DNA from: Streptomyces sp. NBC_01335
GTDB lineage: Bacteria > Actinomycetota > Actinomycetes > Streptomycetales > Streptomycetaceae
Length of the DNA stretch: 64,000 bases
Direction of reading: 5' to 3'
Assembly (NCBI RefSeq): GCF_035953295.1
Contig: NZ_CP108370.1
Coordinates: 5,813,001 to 5,877,000, forward strand
This document shows, in pieces, positions 60,000-64,000 of this stretch. A program made the position numbers and the translations under genes. The number at the start of each line of letters is the position of its first letter. The stretch's first letter is position 1. The notes under the pieces were generated by a model, which searched no databases, was not told the origin of the DNA, and saw only the letters and a list, made by a program, of their open reading frames with translations.

Positions 60000-61154
60000 A
60001 TGACTGCGATTTCTCTCGGAATGCCGTCCGTTCCGACCAAGCTCGCCGACCGACGCGTCAGCCGCCAGATCCAGGTCGGATCGGTGGCCGTCGGCGGGGA
60101 CGCTCCCGTCTCGGTGCAGTCGATGACGACGACGCGCACCTCGGACATCGGCGCGACGCTCCAGCAGATCGCCGAGCTGACCGCGTCCGGCTGCCAGATC
60201 GTGCGTGTGGCGTGCCCGACGCAGGACGACGCCGACGCCCTGGCCACCATCGCCAGGAAGTCGCAGATCCCGGTCATCGCCGACATCCACTTCCAGCCCA
60301 AGTACGTCTTCGCCGCCATCGACGCCGGCTGCGCCGCGGTCCGGGTGAACCCGGGCAACATCAAGCAGTTCGACGACAAGGTCAAGGAGATCGCGCGGGC
60401 CGCGAGCGCGGCCGGCACCCCGATCCGGATCGGCGTGAACGCCGGTTCCCTCGACGCCCGGCTGCTGAAGAAGTACGGCAAGGCCACCCCCGAGGCCCTG
60501 GTGGAGTCCGCCCTCTGGGAGGCGTCCCTCTTCGAGGAGCACGGCTTCCGCGACATCAAGATCTCGGTCAAGCACAACGACCCGGTCGTCATGGTCAACG
60601 CCTACCGTCAGCTGGCCGCCGCGTGCGACTACCCGCTGCACCTCGGCGTCACCGAGGCCGGTCCGGCGTTCCAGGGCACCATCAAGTCGGCCGTGGCCTT
60701 CGGCGCGCTGCTCTCCGAGGGCATCGGCGACACCATCCGCGTCTCGCTCTCGGCCCCGCCGGCCGAGGAGGTCAAGGTCGGCCTCCAGATCCTGGAGTCC
60801 CTCAACCTCAAGCAGCGCCGCCTGGAGATCGTCTCCTGCCCGTCCTGCGGCCGCGCCCAGGTCGACGTGTACAAGCTCGCGGACCAGGTCAGCGCCGGTC
60901 TCGAAGGCATGGAGGTGCCGCTGCGCGTCGCCGTCATGGGCTGCGTCGTCAACGGTCCGGGCGAGGCCCGCGAGGCCGACCTCGGTGTCGCCTCCGGCAA
61001 CGGCAAGGGCCAGATCTTCGTGAAGGGCGAGATCATCAAGACCGTCCCCGAGTCGAAGATCGTCGAGACCCTCATCGAGGAGGCGCTGAAGATCGCCGAG
61101 CAGATGGAGAAGGACGGCATCGCCTCGGGCGAACCGCAGGTCGCCGTCAGCTGA
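60000..61154 (+). CDS. ispG: 4-hydroxy-3-methylbut-2-enyl diphosphate synthase (flavodoxin)
   Basis: 384 residues. N-terminal TIM barrel with [19 protein letters not shown] and [11 protein letters not shown]; the 4Fe-4S ligands are CPSCGR (two Cys) and [11 protein letters not shown] (one Cys) with its Glu. IspG converts MEcPP to HMBPP, the penultimate MEP-pathway step. The ATG at 60000 has GGGGAT about 10 bases upstream. It lies after its own promoter region, because a terminator separates it from dxr and the protease gene. A strong hairpin follows its stop. Confidence 0.97.
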   Translation: MTAISLGMPSVPTKLADRRVSRQIQVGSVAVGGDAPVSVQSMTTTRTSDIGATLQQIAELTASGCQIVRVACPTQDDADALATIARKSQIPVIADIHFQPKYVFAAIDAGCAAVRVNPGNIKQFDDKVKEIARAASAAGTPIRIGVNAGSLDARLLKKYGKATPEALVESALWEASLFEEHGFRDIKISVKHNDPVVMVNAYRQLAAACDYPLHLGVTEAGPAFQGTIKSAVAFGALLSEGIGDTIRVSLSAPPAEEVKVGLQILESLNLKQRRLEIVSCPSCGRAQVDVYKLADQVSAGLEGMEVPLRVAVMGCVVNGPGEAREADLGVASGNGKGQIFVKGEIIKTVPESKIVETLIEEALKIAEQMEKDGIASGEPQVAVS

Positions 61155-61196
61155 CGACCGGACCGCGCCGGGTCGACCCGGTACACCCGAACCTTC

Positions 61197-61234
61197 CGCG
61201 CCCCGCCAGGACGACACCGTCCGGGCGGGGCGCG
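61197..61234 (+). terminator. Terminator after ispG
   Basis: CGCGCCCCGCC (61197-61207) pairs with GGCGGGGCGCG (61224-61234), 11 bp; after an A/G mismatch GGAC pairs with GTCC in the loop. Confidence 0.82.
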
Positions 61235-61353
61235 GCGTCGTGTCCGTGGCCGAGTCCGTGCGGTGCACTGCCCGGCCTGCGGATGCGGGCGGCGCCCCGC
61301 AGCCTTGTTGGGTACAGTGCGGAAATCAGCAGACCGTATGGTGAGGCCCCCTC

Positions 61354-62199
61354 GTGTTGACGCACACCACCACCCGGGTCCTCGAACCCAGTGACCTCGG
61401 CGCCGCTCTGGCCATTCTGGAGAGCGATCCCGTGGCCAACGCTTTCGTGACCTCCCGTGTCCAGATCGCCGGGCTCGACCCGTGGCGGCTGGGCGGCGAG
61501 ATGTGGGGCTGGTACGCCGACGGGATGCTCCGCTCGCTCTGCTACTCCGGTGCCAACCTCGTCCCCATCTGCGCGGGACCCGAAGCCGTGCGCGCCTTCG
61601 CGGACCGCGCCCGCAGGGCCGGGCGCCGCTGCTCCTCCATCGTCGGGCCCGTCGAATCCACCGCCCTGCTGTGGCGTCTGCTCGAACCCGGCTGGGGACC
61701 CGCCCGCGAGGTCCGCGCCAACCAGCCGCTGATGGTCACCGATCGGCCCTCCACCACCGTCGACCCCGACCCGTACGTCCGCCGGATCCGCAAGGACGAG
61801 ATGGACGTGATCCTGCCCGCCTGCGTGGCGATGTTCACCGAGGAGGTCGGAGTCTCCCCGCTCGCGGGCGACGGCGGACTGCTCTACCAGGCGCGGGTCG
61901 CCGAACTCATCGGCGCGGGCCGCTCGTTCGCCCGCATCGACGACGGCAAGGTCGTCTTCAAGGCCGAGATCGGGGCAGCGACCGACCGGGCCTGCCAGAT
62001 CCAGGGGGTCTGGGTCGCCCCGGAGTTCCGCGGCCGCCGCCTCTCCGAGACGGGGATGTCCGCCGTGCTCAACCACGCGCTCGCCGACGTGGCCCCGCTG
62101 GTCAGCCTGTACGTGAACGACTTCAACACCGCGGCCCGCAGGGCGTACAGCCGGGTCGGCTTCCGGGAGACCGGCGCCTTCATGAGCGTCCTGTTCTGA
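61354..62199 (+). CDS. GNAT acetyltransferase with DUF4081 N-terminal domain
   Basis: 281 residues. The N-terminal half (LEPSDLGAALAILESDPVAN; GLDPWRLGGEMWGWYADG) is the DUF4081 domain common in actinobacteria. The C-terminal half is a GNAT fold: acetyl-CoA-binding VWVAPEFRGRRLSETGMSAV and the VNDFNTAARRAYSRVGF motif. The acceptor is unknown. The GTG at 61354 has GGTGAGG about 6-13 bases upstream. It sits between ispG and proS, a conserved place for it in Streptomyces as I recall. The stop lies within a 14-bp tandem duplication. Confidence 0.9.
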   Translation: MLTHTTTRVLEPSDLGAALAILESDPVANAFVTSRVQIAGLDPWRLGGEMWGWYADGMLRSLCYSGANLVPICAGPEAVRAFADRARRAGRRCSSIVGPVESTALLWRLLEPGWGPAREVRANQPLMVTDRPSTTVDPDPYVRRIRKDEMDVILPACVAMFTEEVGVSPLAGDGGLLYQARVAELIGAGRSFARIDDGKVVFKAEIGAATDRACQIQGVWVAPEFRGRRLSETGMSAVLNHALADVAPLVSLYVNDFNTAARRAYSRVGFRETGAFMSVLF

Positions 62200-62269
62200 G
62201 CGTCCTGTCCCATGCTCCTCGTTCTGGGCTCCTCGTTCCGGGCTCCCCGTCCTGGGCGTCCCGTTCCGG
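62183..62269 (+). repeat. Array of 14-bp imperfect repeats over the GNAT stop
   Basis: TGAGCGTCCTGTTC and TGAGCGTCCTGTCC (62183-62196, 62197-62210) are adjacent; the second begins with the stop TGA. Then four 14-mers of the type GCTCCTCGTTCTGG follow without gaps (62214-62269). The array extends the gene's 3' untranslated region. Confidence 0.85.
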
Positions 62270-62307
62270 CGGCGGACCCTCTCAGCGCCCGGAGCGCGAC
62301 GTCGTGC

Positions 62308-62342
62308 CCCACCCGGGCCGGACGGCCTTCGGCCCGGGTGGG
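62308..62342 (+). terminator. Terminator after the GNAT gene
   Basis: CCCACCCGGGCCG (62308-62320) pairs perfectly with CGGCCCGGGTGGG (62330-62342), 13 bp around a 9-base loop. Confidence 0.82.
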
Positions 62343-62427
62343 TGTCGCCAAGTCGACTTATAGTCGGCAGGGGGCCACTGAGGGCCGTGGACCGGTACGC
62401 CCGGGTCACCGCCGCCCTCCGACACGA

Positions 62428-63207
62428 ATGAGCACGCCGATGACCGAGACCGCGCCCCCCGCCGACGACCACGCCGCCCCGCCCGTCACCGTCGCCGCCC
62501 CGGCGGGAGCGGACACCCACGCGGCCTGGGAGGCGTGGCGCGAGGAGCGCCGTGCCTCCGTCACCGCCCCCACCGGCAACCTCGCCCTGGTGGAGACCCG
62601 CCCGGTGGCCCCCGGAGAGGTACCCGACCCGGTCGCGGCCGGCGCGGGCCTGCCCGACACCGTCACGGTGACGGTCGTCGAGCGGACCGAACCGGTCAGC
62701 GGGGCCCCCGAACACTTCCTGCGCTTCTGGGACGCCGAGGCTCCCGCGATCCACTCCTTCGAGCGGATCGACACCTTCCCGTACGACCCGGCCTGGGTGC
62801 TCGACGCCGCGTACACACCCGTCCAGGGCGCCCGCAAGGTCGCGTTCGAGCACATCCGCGACAACGGAGGCACCCGCGACCTGGTCGTCCCCGGCGACAT
62901 CACCCTCACCGTGGACGGCACCCCGTACACGCTGAGCGCCTTCGACGACGACGGCACCCTGCTGCTGGTCTTCGGCGACCCCACCAACGGCGACTCCACC
63001 TACGGCGCCGGACGCTTCCTCTTCGTCCCGCACGAGGCCGGAAACGACCGGGTCACCCTCGACTTCAACCGCGCCTTCGTGCCGCCCTGCGGCTTCTCCG
63101 ACCAGTACAACTGCCCGATGCCGCCCCGGCAGAACCGTTTCCACCTGCCCGTGGAGGCCGGCGAGAAGCTCCCCGTCACCAAGGAGCCCGGCACCCCGGC
63201 GCACTGA
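62428..63207 (+). CDS. DUF1684 family protein
   Basis: 259 residues. Conserved segments: DTHAAWEAWREERRASVTAP near the start, FWDAEAPAIHSFERIDTFPYDPAWVL in the middle, and GDSTYGAGRFLFVPHE then LDFNRAFVPPCGFSDQYNCPMPPRQN, the family signature with two Cys. The function is unknown, although a heme- or hydride-related role is sometimes suggested. No signal peptide. The ATG at 62428 and the one at 62440 are both possible; neither has a good ribosome site. Confidence 0.85.
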   Translation: MSTPMTETAPPADDHAAPPVTVAAPAGADTHAAWEAWREERRASVTAPTGNLALVETRPVAPGEVPDPVAAGAGLPDTVTVTVVERTEPVSGAPEHFLRFWDAEAPAIHSFERIDTFPYDPAWVLDAAYTPVQGARKVAFEHIRDNGGTRDLVVPGDITLTVDGTPYTLSAFDDDGTLLLVFGDPTNGDSTYGAGRFLFVPHEAGNDRVTLDFNRAFVPPCGFSDQYNCPMPPRQNRFHLPVEAGEKLPVTKEPGTPAH

Positions 63208-63220
63208 ACCCCGGCCGGAG

Positions 63221-63226
63221 TAGTCT
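63221..63226 (+). promoter_or_regulatory. -10 box for a probably leaderless GNAT gene
   Basis: TAGTCT lies 8 bases before the ATG at 63235 and no ribosome site is visible. The -35 is not clear. Confidence 0.4.
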
Positions 63227-63234
63227 CCCGTGCC

Positions 63235-63798
63235 ATGCCGCACTTTCCCGGAGACCTCAGCGAACCACCCCTGATCGGGCCGCTCGACCTCGCGTCGCGC
63301 GTGGACGAGGCGCTCCAGGTGCAGGCCCTCGCCTTCGGGCTCGGCCCCGGCGAGGTCGCCGTGCGCCGCCAGATCGTGCTGCGCCACCTCACCCTCCCCG
63401 GCGCCCGCGCGCTGGGCGCCACCGCCCCCTCGGGACGGCTGCTCGGCTTCGTCTACGGGCTGCCCAACGACCGCGCCCACTGGTGGTCGGGGGTGGTCGA
63501 GCCCTACCTGCGCGCGGCCGGGACCGAGGAGTGGCTCGACGACTCGTTCGTCATCACCGAACTCCACGTCCACCCCGACTTCCAGCAGCACGGCCTCGGC
63601 CGCGCACTCATCACCGGGCTGACCGACTCCGCCGCCGAGCCGCGCTCCATCCTGTCGGCCATCGACACCGACAGCCCCGCACGCGGTCTCTACCGCTCCC
63701 TCGGCTACCACGACCTCGCCCGCCGGGTGGCCTTCCCCAGCGCTCCGCTGCCGTACGCGGTGATGGGAGCCCCGCTTCCACTGCGCCGCGGAATCTGA
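63235..63798 (+). CDS. GNAT acetyltransferase
   Basis: 187 residues, single GNAT domain. The acetyl-CoA-binding motif reads ELHVHPDFQQHGLGRALITGL and the later strand IDTDSPARGLYRSLGY. Before it lies PSGRLLGFVYGLPNDRAHWWSGVV, typical of a Streptomyces subgroup of unknown substrate. The start at 63235 is probably leaderless. The stop codon is part of a 14-bp tandem duplication. The gene precedes proS but is separated by a hairpin. Confidence 0.87.
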   Translation: MPHFPGDLSEPPLIGPLDLASRVDEALQVQALAFGLGPGEVAVRRQIVLRHLTLPGARALGATAPSGRLLGFVYGLPNDRAHWWSGVVEPYLRAAGTEEWLDDSFVITELHVHPDFQQHGLGRALITGLTDSAAEPRSILSAIDTDSPARGLYRSLGYHDLARRVAFPSAPLPYAVMGAPLPLRRGI

Positions 63799-63813
63799 AC
63801 CGCGGAATCTGAA
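63786..63813 (+). repeat. 14-bp perfect duplication containing the GNAT stop
   Basis: CCGCGGAATCTGAA occurs at 63786-63799 and 63800-63813. The first copy holds the stop TGA (63796-63798). Confidence 0.9.
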
Positions 63814-63869
63814 CGGATTTCCGCCCGCGTGGGCGACCCGGCTAATCTCGGCCCCATCACCTTCGGGGG

Positions 63870-63889
63870 TCCGGGGGCGTCCCCCCGGA
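63870..63889 (+). promoter_or_regulatory. Hairpin in the proS leader
   Basis: TCCGGGGG (63870-63877) pairs with CCCCCGGA (63882-63889), 8 bp with a 4-base loop, 25 bases before the proS ATG. TAATCT (63843-63848) upstream resembles a -10. Either an attenuator or a terminator of the preceding gene. Confidence 0.5.
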
Positions 63890-63914
63890 AGACACAGTCG
63901 AGCAGGAGTTCATC

Positions 63915-64000
63915 ATGGCCCAGGTCCAGCGCATGTCCCGATTGATGATCAAGACACTGCGCGACGACCCGGCGGACGCCGAGACGCTCAACCACAAGCT
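63915..64000 (+). CDS. proS: Prolyl-tRNA synthetase, N-terminal fragment
   Basis: Only the first 28 residues are in the window: AQVQRMSRLMIKTLRDDPAD then AETLNHK. The RMSRLMIKTLRDDP motif and spacing match the N-terminus of the bacterial-type ProS. It attaches proline to tRNAPro. The ATG at 63915 has AGCAGGAG upstream. The gene leaves the window to the right. Confidence 0.9.
   Translation, partial: MAQVQRMSRLMIKTLRDDPADAETLNHK

Noticed and set aside
63800..63914. T-box riboswitch upstream of proS
   Set aside because: No T-box sequence (TGGNACCGCG type) or specifier loop; only a simple hairpin is seen.
1..64000. Biosynthetic gene cluster
   Set aside because: No polyketide synthase, NRPS, terpene cyclase or lanthipeptide genes; the atypical aroA alone is not enough.

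Overview
The window is very GC-rich, with strong third-position GC bias, many GTG starts, leaderless genes and an unmistakable set of Streptomyces markers: the sporulation sigma factor WhiG, a tandem of four type I signal peptidases, actinobacterial DUF2469, DUF4190 and DUF1684 proteins, and a GH18 chitinase behind a DasR-type promoter. It is a chromosomal core-arm segment of a Streptomyces or very close relative. I see no prophage, insertion sequence, CRISPR array, tRNA or rRNA.

Layout. 1-10.6 kb: the end of an FtsH-type protease, a divergent methyltransferase, then a translation and secretion block (rpsP, KH protein, rimM, trmD, rplS, sipW, sipX, sipY, sipZ, Nudix, DUF2469). 10.9-16.8 kb: yraN-comM-dprA, whiG, a TetR regulator and a convergent M23 peptidase whose frame runs on through the antisense of the TetR gene. 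17.1-23 kb: rpsB-tsf-pyrH-frr-cdsA-rlmN, with a hairpin in nearly every gap. 23-27.2 kb: a TPP riboswitch controls thiBPQ. 27.3-39.3 kb: a hydrolase, an SRPBCC protein, a two-gene ABC exporter, an aminobutyraldehyde-type dehydrogenase, a small membrane protein, a secreted serine hydrolase, a two-component system, a GDPD enzyme, an aminodeoxyfutalosine/adenosine deaminase and a DUF4190 protein. 39.4-43 kb: the least explained part, a NADAR-family gene divergent from an unrecognised 744-residue protein with two C-terminal membrane helices, then a primase/polymerase-like small protein. 43-53.6 kb: chitinase, PAP2 phosphatase and a GABA catabolic group (gabT, a coupling-protein-like ATPase, a PucR regulator, gabD). 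53.8-64 kb: a long acyl-CoA dehydrogenase, an atypical EPSP synthase, dxr, a site-2 protease, ispG, two GNAT proteins, a DUF1684 protein and the start of proS.

How it works together. The block is dominated by growth functions (ribosome biogenesis, protein secretion, phospholipid, UMP and isoprenoid synthesis). Transcription is partitioned by strong GC hairpins, several of which overlap coding sequence (sipW 5' end, response-regulator 3' end). Nutrient-linked controls are visible for thiamine (riboswitch) and chitin/N-acetylglucosamine (DasR-like repeats). A recurring local peculiarity is short tandem duplication (9-22 bp) at or just after stop codons and inside low-complexity coding tracts.

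The best candidate for something undescribed is the divergent NADAR / 744-residue membrane-protein pair at 39.4-42.3 kb. The evidence for a system is only proximity and architecture.
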